DNA of 64,000 nt from an uncultured bacterium (GTDB taxonomy: Bacteria; Verrucomicrobiota; Lentisphaeria; Victivallales; UBA1829): NCBI GenBank assembly GCA_902778895.1, contig CACYZF010000008.1, positions 248,001 to 312,000 on the forward strand, read 5' to 3'. A model generated the notes under the pieces. The model made no database searches. It had not been told where the DNA came from and was given only the letters and a program-made list of their open reading frames with translations. Each line of letters opens with the position of its first letter. Within the stretch, counting starts at the first letter, position 1. Shown piece by piece: positions 12,001 through 18,037 of this stretch. A program made the position numbers and the translations under genes.

Positions 12001-14777
12001 ACAGTCAGAGTGGAGGTGGCGTCGATCGTGACGTTGCCGTAGCCTTCCAGACCTTCCTGGAACGCAACTCTGGAGTTGGCGTTGACGGTGAGGGTGCCAT
12101 CCATGGCCGCGCCGCCGGAAACGAACAGCGAGGAGGTCGAGATGTTCTTCGCGCCCTCGAGGGAGGCCGCGTAGATCGTGCCGGTGTTGTTGAGATCCTT
12201 GTCATTCAGGAGGAAGGAGCTGCCTTCAGCGCTTCCGCTGTAAATAACGCCGGAGTTCGTGAAGATGCCGCCGACGGAAATGGAGCCGTTGACGTAGATC
12301 GTGTTGCTGTTGTCGAGCGTGCCGCCGACCGTGAGGGTGTCCACACGGAATTCGCCGGAGTTCGTAACAGAATTGGCAACGGTAACGGAACCCTTGGTGC
12401 CGATGACACCGGTGTTCTCGATGCTGCCGGCTTCGATGCTGCCGCCAGCGCTGATGGTGCGACGGTTGGTGATGATCGCTTCGCCATCGATGTCCTGGCC
12501 AACGTTAAGGGTACCGCCCGTAACATTGATCACATCAAATCCATCGATGGAACCGACTTTGGCATGGCCGGTGATGTCGAGGCTGGCGGTGCCTTCGACG
12601 TTGTCGGCGTTGCCGTCAAGTTCATTGGCGATTTCCGCGCCGTAGGTGATGCCGCGGAAGTTTTCGGAGGCCGGAGCAACGCCCTGCGGGCCGGTCAGTT
12701 CGACCTTGGCGTCGCCGGTGATCGTGTCGCTGTCGCCGCCGACGGAAACGGAACCGAGACCGGAGCCGCCGAGCTTGGCTTTCAGGGAGCCGATCGTCGT
12801 GGCGGACACGCCGCCGAGGACGAGGCTCGAGATCTTGGCAGATTCAGTCGCTTCGAAATCGAGAGAGGCGACGTCGCCGCCGTCCTTGAGGCCGGCATAG
12901 AAATAGTCAACGGCCGCGCCGCCGACTTTGACGCTCTTGCCTTCGGCATAGACGGTACCGACGGAAACGCCGTTGCCGAGGTTCAGCTCGAGCTTGTCGT
13001 CGCTTTCCTTCGAACCGTAGATGGTTCCGATCTCGGCGGAGTTGAGGTTCAGGACGCCTTCGATCGAATTGGTCGTGGGAAGATAGATCTCTTCCACGGC
13101 GAGAGTGCTGAAGGTGATATCCGCGCCGTCGATGTTCGCATTGCGGAGATCGAGCGTATCGGCTTCGACCTTGTTGGCGGAGACGTACACGGAGTCGAGA
13201 TCGCCGAAGCTGATCGTGCCGACGCTGCTGAGGCCGTCGATGATGACCGTCGCGCCCGCGCTCTGAACGCCGGCTTCGCCGATCACGAGGTTGTGGCCCT
13301 GCATGTCGATCGCCTGGTCGGTACCCTGGACGACGATGCCGTAGCTCTTGGTAACGATGTCGGCGTCGACAGAGGAGCTTTCATCCGTCGGAACGAGGGT
13401 GAGGATATACTGGTCGGCGGAAACAGAGGCCTGCGCGCTCGCGACAGAAGAATAACCAGTATATTCATTATCTTTATAGACGACTTTCGCGCCGTCCTTG
13501 TAGGAGCCGTTCACGAGGACGGTTTTGCCTTCGTGCAGGACCAGCTTGTCGCCCATGAAGGAGTACTGTCCGGGCATGAAGCCGTATTCGATCTTCTCGC
13601 CGTTCAGAGTGACCTCGGAGATGTTGCCGACGGAGAAGCTCTCGAGTCCGCTGATGAGCGTGTTGCTCACGGCGGTGTATTCACCGGTGATGGCCAGCGT
13701 GGTGATGCCGCTGATCTGGCCGACGGAGACTTCGGCGCCCTGGGCCAGATTCACAAGCGCGGCGCCCGTGATGCTGGCGGCCTGGACTTTCGCGCCCGCG
13801 TCGATCGTGATCGTCTTGAAGCGGCGGATCTGGCCGGTGACGGTCTTGTCTTCGGAGCCGCCGAGAACGAGGTCGAACTTTTCGACTTCCGGAAGCGTGT
13901 CGGCTTCCGCTGCGGTGCTGGCGTTGCCCTGGATGCTGGCAGCGGTCGAACCCGCGACGGTGAGGACGTAGGAACCGGTCCATTCAGTCGGGTTGTTGAA
14001 CCAGCCGATGCTGATGTCGCCGTTGACGCTGGATCCGGAGACCGTGACGTCGAACTTGGCGCCCATGGTGCGGTTGTCCTGACCGCTGTCGGTCTGGAGA
14101 TTGCGGATAGACCCGCTCACGGTCACATTGGAAACGACGCCGGTCACGACGGAGAGCTCGTCAGCATGATCGCTGTTGGAGAGCTTGCCGCTGTGGATGT
14201 GGAAGTCGCCGTTGGTGACAGCGGTATTCGCGACGATGAAGTTGATGTCGCCGTTGATCGTGCCGTATTCACGATAAGTGGTGCCGCCGCCGATGATCAT
14301 GGAGGCGATCGTGGAACCGCTGACATTGACGTTGACATTGCCGATGACGGTGATGCCCTTGAGAAGGGACGCCGGAGCGAGCGTGTTGCGGACCAGAGAA
14401 TCCTCGAGGATGATGTTGATGCCGTTTTCGAGGTCATACGTGCCGGCGCTCTTCTTGAGGCCGTAAATGTAGTTGGCGGAAGATCCCTTGAAGTACAGGC
14501 CGTAGGTGCCGTCGCTGTAGAAGCTGTCACCGTCGACGTTGTAATTCGAGACATACATGGTCGATCCGTCTGCGGCATAAACAGTCTGGCCACCGATGAT
14601 GAGCCATTTCTTCATGCCGTTCGGAGCGAACGCGTTTGCGCCGGCTTCCAGGTCTGCAATCGTAGACCCGAACTTCAGCGCTTCCCCCGTAATGGAACTA
14701 GTACCGCCCAGAGCGTCGATCGCCTCCTGGGAAGTATAGGCGGGGTCAATGTAGACATTGCCTAGTGCTTTTGCCAT
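1..14777 (-). CDS. Giant modular repeat protein, leaderless, FG-GAP-like C-terminal region (3' end outside window)
   Basis: The frame stays open from ATG at 14777 (GGAG-type ribosome site a few bases upstream) to base 1, giving at least 4925 residues. The protein starts MAKALGNVYIDPAY and has no Sec signal peptide. It is built of recurring modules that each open with a (D/N)-(V/I)-Y-(V/L/F)-N-(S/T) strand and continue with a G-x-NAF-like motif. Openings lie near 14757, 11815, 9745, 9002, 8500, 7263, 6420, 4590, 3859, 3318, 2112, 1680 and 989. Between openings are long runs of short beta-strand-like repeats rich in G, T, V, D and N, as in parallel beta-helix adhesins. From about 410 downward a different region follows with DINGNGISD and GFWLDG motifs, resembling FG-GAP/VCBS-type domains. 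A surface or secreted adhesin-like role is inferred from architecture; no enzyme motif was seen. I translated the frame by eye and checked the register at several points. Confidence 0.85.
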   Translation of the reverse strand, partial: MAKALGNVYIDPAYTSQEAIDALGGTSSITGEALKFGSTIADLEAGANAFAPNGMKKWLIIGGQTVYAADGSTMYVSNYNVDGDSFYSDGTYGLYFKGSSANYIYGLKKSAGTYDLENGINIILEDSLVRNTLAPASLLKGITVIGNVNVNVSGSTIASMIIGGGTTYREYGTINGDINFIVANTAVTNGDFHIHSGKLSNSDHADELSVVTGVVSNVTVSGSIRNLQTDSGQDNRTMGAKFDVTVSGSSVNGDISIGWFNNPTEWTGSYVLTVAGSTAASIQGNASTAAEADTLPEVEKFDLVLGGSEDKTVTGQIRRFKTITIDAGAKVQAASITGAALVNLAQGAEVSVGQISGITTLAITGEYTAVSNTLISGLESFSVGNISEVTLNGEKIEYGFMPGQYSFMGDKLVLHEGKTVLVNGSYKDGAKVVYKDNEYTGYSSVASAQASVSADQYILTLVPTDESSSVDADIVTKSYGIVVQGTDQAIDMQGHNLVIGEAGVQSAGATVIIDGLSSVGTISFGDLDSVYVSANKVEADTLDLRNANIDGADITFSTLAVEEIYLPTTNSIEGVLNLNSAEIGTIYGSKESDDKLELNLGNGVSVGTVYAEGKSVKVGGAAVDYFYAGLKDGGDVASLDFEATESAKISSLVLGGVSATTIGSLKAKLGGSGLGSVSVGGDSDTITGDAKVELTGPQGVAPASENFRGITYGAEIANELDGNADNVEGTASLDITGHAKVGSIDGFDVINVTGGTLNVGQDIDGEAIITNRRTISAGGSIEAGSIENTGVIGTKGSVTVANSVTNSGEFRVDTLTVGGTLDNSNTIYVNGSISVGGIFTNSGVIYSGSAEGSSFLLNDKDLNNTGTIYAASLEGAKNISTSSLFVSGGAAMDGTLTVNANSRVAFQEGLEGYGNVTIDATSTLTVGGDSFDGDGKTLTINVGDLIGYNEVVRANGGLNNSWTIKLAGAHAGDYAYTATETSIIVYSTDVVYVNSAFSADADNMIEGNKLLYGKNAFASVEEAVAAAKSGAKIVIVDDKSGMAVNAAGFDVIIDGSVVGDITANTIEVTSDSKANSIVSASKLTVEAGAVLSIAETIPANLPIAIDASEGNVGSRLVLDVDSTKVSLTDAQVSIVGGKPAYEARILSGDSAHAGDLYLISTDVVYFAPNKYEEILAQGDQIFQKDENGDLVLDPETNQPIPVLDANGNPTYEVVHTGTYAPTFVDGDFDKATGDALFNNVNIFQVKDDAVAVATGVTGVLVIVDHMLENHFKVAGVTTAFESDMDGVGDVNRSLYGGVPSDQSYNGEGDLTVMVLGTTMRGNLYAIAKKATIKEGDTYTLVMTDTVQNQNGSHGTYFVGRDDGSQVDGDVFINVSNSTFTGQATTTVGGNSTVGGDITYDISGSTFAAGLSLVTNNMNAKVTGNIEAEISGSSIAGFYVGYGTFGTDETAPIDIDVKVTNSRISDFRAFRLSEDANIRPTLNANLNVEIYDSSVSGAFYALYTGDWDGGSGVRLRYTAYNSGSITVTFGGVSGLDQVHGGDSLTHSRNALQNFNVPSVLHIVKGEKGARTTANWVMEWETIIVDADAEFYVNNDIQWLSGDVTDRIVNAGQVSLFKINMAGYEGGTRRVVRANNIRVQDDQSNIEMIGNEDINDRYELVYVGSGSALQQIGVYDKASDIYLNSTYTSGVHGTFAGDQVLYFGYNALADAADAESLISEWGNGLVITGGTFGDIDFADVLTVQAATVESLTGSGSDDDVTITIDARASIGTLVAAESAVAGDLTVTVNGALASGADIDGSKDKVTGKAALDIKATTDLGDVTNFDEVTVAKGAEVVFSTLTNASLSVFAENTIFADSITLGDSVITIDVTNYDGGPRTLITTENGITDFAASKVKLVAATGSTVSPDDFSVNYSDGALSLITKKPTDIYLNSTYSTATTGTSYDGVYLQYGFNAFNTIAEAVAAVGEGYSVIMTGGEFTDTVTLDGVPFILKEGTLGMVKGGSLTVEGSATVTDGIEDISALTVDAGGTLVADHIDLLDGSSITVTANSFKTEEGNLHKVIDTVTGISGTTTFNGQGVYVFYQNNDLYVLDKSRIYVDPTYTAAITGTTAFTGDTLIFGVNAFAVPSNTNFSEATEVNNALVAGGTIFVLNWGTRGTQAGDLRVMKDVSIYTQGPTNYSIVFGNNGGDGHVVNDDIHITISNTGTPQGNTRIIHSGNDNAPWTFNGNVYITFNGTGNLNTNANFGIVARSRFNGDIVQINMDGSNGMNNDADYWIFRNIVGGAFDNVGLVEVNITGVTTPNSKWAGIFDGDPTISAKKVVLNMTDCVYRGGNWSYSMVTNGANSRATNYDVHISGTTIEGLLSGLRRRDQNVPGTGSEYSGTRTLYVDGNKISRVQQAQMFNHIVIDANAQLIVNNANNPRLGAVQFLASRTAGTSGFDDKDSIIINVSTYEGADKMLIQAPSFSYGQNASASLDDVDVIIEGDTEGKFIAGWGLTKGVYMITKNGDVLFNSAYTADDNGTAVGDTFVHMSDVAPEESNAFNTFDAAKAAFDAHEAANPGRTLFVTGNGDQAFYADGYAVTISGGTYENSVFGNDDENTTVASVNMKITGGQFFEVAASDDNGTVTGDAVIELAGGKFGIPAVYSTPDDPEEEPEIVEDEVPAKISGSNENVNGVSTLVVSADLTINGEVDDFDAAIVKANLTVTGDFEADTITIDASKTLKVGEDLEATTIVIDATEYVGPSKVIAVSESFEELAGQPAVTILGDAETYDYKYVEDTLYLVSKHAGNVYLNSTWDESISGTIYNGELLVWGVNAIASMDEAVLKLTDDYTLFVTGGNFNGNYTFAGNAKIDIRDDGATIGGLVLGDGSTITISGVTSGSSSIGSIAAVEGYTTGLNINALSKTAFGTLSDVRSFTFSAAEGVTVDGITYRENGGYLNVDFKGYTAGAGNVLQTKDGINNFIQLVEGQTYSRTTVGANNNDAMLMPYYDEAKKAVVAVERGEFAFLEADASADENGVVVTIDGKTATKVYGYNLSEWNVNAGRYAISGGTLFADGGEETPFYWFFTAAPINVNVNHIRTGGFVAGYNDDSAADEKYRDGDFTAVINASTITWFASIAGQGNNTTHQEMVVAKYDDTEEEWNDVAWNITISNGTHDTNDFRVARYANLSGGTVNVTISDYLLRGDLKLFNRVFNGKAEGHDGDELKEVNVTLTNVQEPAAKWIQIWEPQESNSTKINVTITNMNMAGDNTSTIGLFGVDTTGNWNGEADVYISGLTNTNGNLNGGRGQTGGGLDNIDGVRRLHVLGTDNNIATIREFTTIDVADGALLRANNISVSDGEGFILRGETGYTGDAKVYVVAGTTISGNTEAQFLDAEDNEIEGYAAVVGNTTAFVYYTEGDVYFNNTYSDATTGTFITDVGKTGDIQNILVYGDNAVSGMQAASAAMDAREDSTIIVLSAASQNFETRGYRIVFNGGRATTIWGGYNGSATDVQETVSSADITVNSGATVTNIYAAGEQAMVSGDVNITIGDGASIAGIIDGASNFVSGDSFLTFAGSATVKGNVLGFSKVSIDADEIVAVGGSVSDAVIVIDATGFKNSSKIVMSSEAGFDDSVSVSVIGEGFSYEISEDKKSLLVVSPFVGDAFFNTAWTPEDVQGLFVDGVELVWNKNAFNTLAGAVSAVGAGYSVFMDGGVDTTAADLAGHDFVSGGTAANEVGALTSAGATLTVSNDLTAASLAGFSAIDLTAGKTLTVSGGIDLAANAAINIDVTGYTQTADDVVLIATGTGIANIDTATISVVGKNETPFLVYYDAEDKSVHMKNVDKFYVDVAYGTAGENIQPGQTDPTTGEALVFGVNAFYSFADASSKMKAGQTIYVYNIEGDANTQNKMASMYIANSVANNVSCGFTSGDQSFVGDVSLTIVDSTFATVDGDYLMGNVTDGEPWNHQNRIFGNVTLNVIGSTMGVPNTNGNMTRGYHYTQVYGTAENPALVTMTFKDTVISNDILFIGDSPIGKTTEIDGQTYTGADLVINLENVDVPAAKWWRVQDGDQESKGTISVNIKGSTFASQSGTMRLALDNNWGTGWGAIPRSSSDFIFTVEDSVINGYLIAGRLDYGRDDAELANTYTGAKTLNVVGDVKIANTLWFKEINLTADSSFTGNELRLATAGSTINVDITGYTGKSKVLVSMTSAFQNFDKAEIVVKKDEGSNVDVLASDRAIVIKGEVKDVYANSTYTAAVTGTVYEPTGELLLFTANAFDKMADALTAVAADGTIYVTGGALEVATALPSNNLTIDAGAALTYKGGVAITITDTFVNEGTLTMSTDGFDLSSGKTVALTAGTISGAGVYKVIGDTRYLLTKEENTLYFVERKLDVFVNTSWSTLEAGTVVELIGGGTATLGIDAFASGDAALANVFGGGSITIEAGDVAFSNKVTCTVNALTGVNVSTTIIDDQGVLTVSEGASAANMTVRKGGTLTVDAGALLTGTLALGNGSTATVNGTFDFNLAGIAAGNEALVNNIAGIGGTPTYTITIDAAQADGTYTLAGGAAAFAMSDIVVKTSSAEIGTLTTLGKTENFGGILYTLDVTEGNLTLTREVYIAPIEVTYVNSEWATLPADSIVTIAGGTAKIGYDAFATGDDAIAAVVDYGKVEVLGGTVSFTGDIAKTVLINTNATLVGSATFATAITVDGTIAFDTAIATAEAAQFGGFSFVSGDAKYTLTDAAAATGTYLLASDAASFSGDVTFGSYTLKVGETVTVDEALDYTLSITAGNELALTISTYVPPTPPTPTEKPAKSDINGNGISDVMFQLIEGDYAFGQIGFWLDGTNEWQSQMAVHPMDTWNVLGAYDMNANGKADTVLVGNIVLPVGDIDLPMYAIGYYTDSVDLDANWQNISYLGNPGLSVWENQVGNLTGEQGMNSIVWHSKDLGVLG

Positions 14778-15694
14778 AGCTTTTTCTCCTTGGTTGTTAA
14801 GCTAGGGTTTCGGTTTCTTGCGAAATTGTTACTTGTTTTTGAGTTTGTTTGCCTTTCTCTTTCTGGGTTGTGTTGTGGGTTTCCTTTCGGGTTTGTGGTT
14901 GAGATTGAATGCGGGATGTGTAAAAAATCGTTCTGGTTAAGCTTGCCCCCGTGGAATCCGCAAGGTCGCCGTCTGTGCCCGGCTCCGGCTTACGGAGGTC
15001 TGCGTCCGCCGAAGCATCTCTGCACACGGCGTCCTGTTTCCAGCGAAGCGGCCGGACGGCGGGACGGCGTCCGGGTAAAGAGAAAACGCACATCGCGGCA
15101 ACCAGGGCATCCGCCCCGGCGCCGTTCGCCGTTTCCATCCGTTTCCAACTCGTCGTCATCGTCTGTCTCCTGCGGTTTCCCGCGGTTGTTCCGGTTGCTT
15201 CTTCAGCCCCGGGGATCGTCTCCCGGGTCTGCTTCTCCGAACCGCCTGCGCGGCTCTTCGATCGGGTTCAAGTCAGTGAAAATCATGTTCGGCCTGAGCT
15301 TGCGTTCAGGCGCCGCCTGTGCGGCTTTCGTCCAAACCGTCCGGCTTCTCTCCGTCCGTTCCGCCCCTGCCCGCTCGGCTCCATGCCGAGTTCAGGTTCA
15401 GTTCGGACGACCGGTTTTCCGCCGTCCGTTTTTCCGGTTTACCACCCGGCGCCCGCCTCCTGTTCCGTTCGTTTGTTCGTCTGGTTCATGGTCTGTATCT
15501 CGTTTCGTTTTGTGTTCAGTTCAGTTCAACTCGTTCGTTCTCTTCAGCCTGTCCAGTTCATTCCTGTTCGTTTTGTTCTCTTCTGTTCGTTCCTGCTCGT
15601 TTCGGTTCGTTTTCAGTCTCGTAAGTCTGTTTCGTTTTTTGAGCTCATTTCACGCGTTGTGCCCGCTCACAGGCGAATTTATTATATTATTCCC
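14778..15694 (-). other. Long 5' leader of the giant gene, GAAC-rich low complexity
   Basis: If the promoter at 15701-15728 is used, the giant gene has a leader of about 0.9 kb. In transcript orientation, 15450-15640 is dominated by GAAC/GAACG units (about 16 occurrences) and is poor in U. 14800-14900 is A/C-rich. The plus-strand open frames here show biased, low-complexity composition and no recognisable domain, so I do not call them genes. A 120-codon minus frame (14797-15159) is discussed as a finding. Confidence 0.5.
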
Positions 15695-15700
15695 GCGTAT

Positions 15701-15728
15701 ATTATACACTAGTGGGTTGTTTTTTCAA
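15701..15728 (-). promoter_or_regulatory. Sigma70-type promoter for the giant gene
   Basis: On the minus strand a TTGAAA -35 box (15723-15728) is separated by 16 bp from a perfect TATAAT -10 box (15701-15706). It lies in an abruptly AT-rich stretch. The predicted start is about 15694, some 915 nt before the ATG at 14777. Confidence 0.55.
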
Positions 15729-16485
15729 ATGTATTTTTTGTTAGAAAACATGTCGTTTTTGAGAATAGTGCAGATTATTGACATAAAAGCTAAAAAGTTT
15801 GATGCCTTCCGGTATTTGTTCCGGCCATCGGGGAAACCGGCAAAACGATAAAAGAATAAGTTATTTTTTTCGTATCCCGGCAGTTCGGCAAAGGAACTCA
15901 TGAAACCGTATCCGCTCTTTCCGTCGTCAACAAAAAGCACATGTCCCACCGCATCGTCGCAACAGACTTTTGAGTCATCAGAAGAGTTGAAACATTTTTA
16001 TAACCGGACAACCAAATAAAGTTTTATCTTTTTTTGCTTTCTTTCTTATCTTATTTCCCGAAGTGTTTTCTCATTTTCGGAGAAAAATCCTTGTGTCGCC
16101 ACGAGCAATATCCGAGAGACATTCACCTTCATTTCTTCTTCCTCTCATCTTTACAAATCACATATCCAACACAAAGCAAAAAAAGCAATAAGACTTATAG
16201 GTCTTATAAGACTTATAAAATTATTCTTATAACCTCTAAATCAAACTTCTTATTATTCTTAACAATTCTTTTTTTTACACCATTCTCAATCGCCGAACCT
16301 TTTCACACACGCATAAATACTACACAAAATTTAACAAAAGATACATTCTATTTTTTCCGTGAGGTGATATATTATTTGTTTGAGTAGGAACACCAAGTTT
16401 TCCTACCCTCAGTTTTGAGCAGAAGAACAGACACAAAAAACCATCAACCCATAATACCAGATCAACCCAAACAGGAGACAACAAC
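15729..16485. other. AT-rich intergenic region between divergent genes
   Basis: About 760 bp, much more AT-rich than the neighbouring genes. It separates the giant minus-strand gene from the plus-strand esterase. It probably holds the promoter of the esterase (a TATATT hexamer lies at about 16370), but I cannot assign a convincing -35 box. The short open frames in it have AT-driven composition and no recognisable domain. Confidence 0.5.
16188..16218. repeat. Short palindromic repeat cluster (ATAAGAC/GTCTTAT)
   Basis: ATAAGAC (16188-16194) is followed after six bases by its exact complement GTCTTAT (16201-16207), and then by another AAGACTTATAA. Three overlapping copies of the AGACTTATA/TATAAGTCT unit occur within 31 bp, about 270 bp upstream of the esterase ATG. 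It could be an operator for a dimeric regulator or a hairpin. No regulator can be named. Confidence 0.35.
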
Positions 16486-17919
16486 ATGAAGTTCTTCCGT
16501 ATGATGAAGGGCCTTATGCCGTTCCTCGCGGCGGCCGCCACGACCGCCTGCGCACAGACGACCGCGGAATCGCAGTTCGATCCGAACGTCGTCAAAATCC
16601 CCGCCGACAAGCAGAAATTCCACATCTTCCTGCTGACCGGTCAGTCCAACATGGAAGGCGCGGGATACCCCGTCCTGCCGGAATACCTGACCGGCACGAC
16701 GCAGGTGATCGAGCTGAACGACAAGATGGAGTGGGTGAAGAACGTCGCTCCGTACGGACGCGGCTACGGCCCGGGCGAATCCTTCGCGCTGCACTATGCG
16801 AAACTGCACCCGGACGTGACGGTCGGCGTGATCCACGCGGCCCGCGGCGGACGCAGCATGCGTGAACTGAGCAAGGGCGGTCGCGACAACACCGACCGCG
16901 CGCCGAACTATGACAACCTCATCAAGAAGATCAAATTCGCGCAGGAACAGGGCGAAGTGAAGGCCATGCTCTGGCACCAGGGCGAATCCGACACCGGCAA
17001 CCGCAATTACATCAACGAACTGAACAAGCTCGTGACCGACGTCCGCACGGACATCGGGGTCGCCGACCTGCCGCTCTTCGTGGGCGAACTCGGCCGCTAC
17101 GTGAACTGGACCGACGGCTTCAACCGGATGCTCCAGGACGTCGAGTCCAGGATCGAAAACTGCAAGCTCATCAGCTCTCAGGGCCTGATGCACCGCGGCG
17201 ATGAACTCCACATCTCCGGCTACTCCGTCAACACCTTCGGCTGCCGTTATCTCGACGCCTACCTGAAGATGCGCGAACCCGAAACCGCGAAGAAGTTCGC
17301 GCCGCTCCTCGCCGAAATCGAAAAGAAGATGGCGGAATACGACAAGCGCTGGGTCACCGTCGAAAACGGCGACATGACGATGGGCGAAGACCGTCCGCTC
17401 GGCTGGGAAGCCCGCCGCTGGGATCCCATCCGCATCAATCCCCACCGCGACACCGAAGTTTACGCCTCCGCACCGGCCTCGCTGCGTATTGAAAACCTTG
17501 ATCCGGCAACCGCCCTTCCCTCGGTCCAGGAAATTTCGACGGCTCCCGGCGCGGACGGGATCGGCACATGGATCCGCGACGTGGCAGGCACGCACGTGAA
17601 AGTCTCCTGCAAAGTGAAAAACGAAGGATACAGCAAGGTCACGATCCGCATCCGCGGCGAGAACTCCGGATTCCAGCGCTGCCTCGACCTCCAGCTCTTC
17701 GACGCCACCAACGCCAAGGAATGGACCAGCTTCTCCGGCGAATTCGACATCCCGCGCGACGCCATCCGCGACCGCATCGGCATCCTGGTCGAAGGCAAAG
17801 GCAAGGCCTGGCTCGACGACGTCGTGATCGAAAAGGTCAAGAACGGACAGACCATCCCCGACACCAAGATTGATGTCGAATATGAGAAGATGATGAACGA
17901 AAGCTTCTCCAAGCTCTAA
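16486..17919 (+). CDS. Secreted SASA-type carbohydrate esterase (sialate O-acetylesterase-like, SGNH fold)
   Basis: 477 residues with an AGGAGA ribosome site and a Sec-type leader (basic MKFFRMMK, then a hydrophobic Ala-rich stretch ending near ACAQ; a lipoprotein is possible because of the Cys). The catalytic part shows the GQSNMEGAG block near residue 52, GRGYGPGESFA, AARGGRSM, LWHQGESD and DELHISGYS. These match the Ser nucleophile, Gly/Asn oxyanion and Asp-x-x-His elements of the SASA/DUF303 branch of SGNH hydrolases. Residues from about 330 form a separate beta-rich domain resembling a carbohydrate-binding module. The expected activity is removal of acetyl groups from plant or host glycans. 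The substrate cannot be read from the sequence. A hairpin terminator follows at 17986. Confidence 0.85.
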   Translation: MKFFRMMKGLMPFLAAAATTACAQTTAESQFDPNVVKIPADKQKFHIFLLTGQSNMEGAGYPVLPEYLTGTTQVIELNDKMEWVKNVAPYGRGYGPGESFALHYAKLHPDVTVGVIHAARGGRSMRELSKGGRDNTDRAPNYDNLIKKIKFAQEQGEVKAMLWHQGESDTGNRNYINELNKLVTDVRTDIGVADLPLFVGELGRYVNWTDGFNRMLQDVESRIENCKLISSQGLMHRGDELHISGYSVNTFGCRYLDAYLKMREPETAKKFAPLLAEIEKKMAEYDKRWVTVENGDMTMGEDRPLGWEARRWDPIRINPHRDTEVYASAPASLRIENLDPATALPSVQEISTAPGADGIGTWIRDVAGTHVKVSCKVKNEGYSKVTIRIRGENSGFQRCLDLQLFDATNAKEWTSFSGEFDIPRDAIRDRIGILVEGKGKAWLDDVVIEKVKNGQTIPDTKIDVEYEKMMNESFSKL

Positions 17920-17920
17920 G

Positions 17921-17963
17921 GGAGGCAAAGTCTCCACTGCGGCAGTGCCCGGCTTCGCTCGGG
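17921..17963 (+). repeat. Dispersed intergenic repeat, copy 1
   Basis: A GGAGGC start, a CTCCACTGCGGCAGTGCCC core and a GGCTTCGCTCGGG hairpin lie directly after the esterase stop. A closely similar element lies in inverse orientation at 46085-46137 after the GH127 gene. The two copies suggest a REP-like or transcript-end element. Confidence 0.5.
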
Positions 17964-17985
17964 TTCGAAATGCAGTGCAAATTAT

Positions 17986-18025
17986 GGCCGCGGACGCCGC
18001 AACAAGCTCCGCGGCCTTTTCTTTT
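17986..18025 (+). terminator. Rho-independent terminator after the esterase gene
   Basis: GGCCGCGGA (17986-17994) pairs exactly with TCCGCGGCC (18008-18016) and is followed by TTTTCTTTT. This isolates the esterase transcript from the gene starting at 18038. Confidence 0.75.
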
Positions 18026-18037
18026 CCACATCATACG

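Noticed and set aside
27..14765. Two very long plus-strand frames opposite the giant gene
   Set aside because: They are exact antisense shadows in the complementary register, lack ribosome sites and domain content, and arise from avoidance of TTA, CTA and TCA codons in the minus-strand gene.
14790..15859. Plus-strand open frames across the leader
   Set aside because: Low-complexity Ser/Phe/Arg composition produced by GTTC repeats; no signal or domain.
16034..16387. 117-codon plus-strand frame
   Set aside because: AT-rich biased composition, no ribosome site of note and no domain; lies in the intergenic region of the divergent genes.
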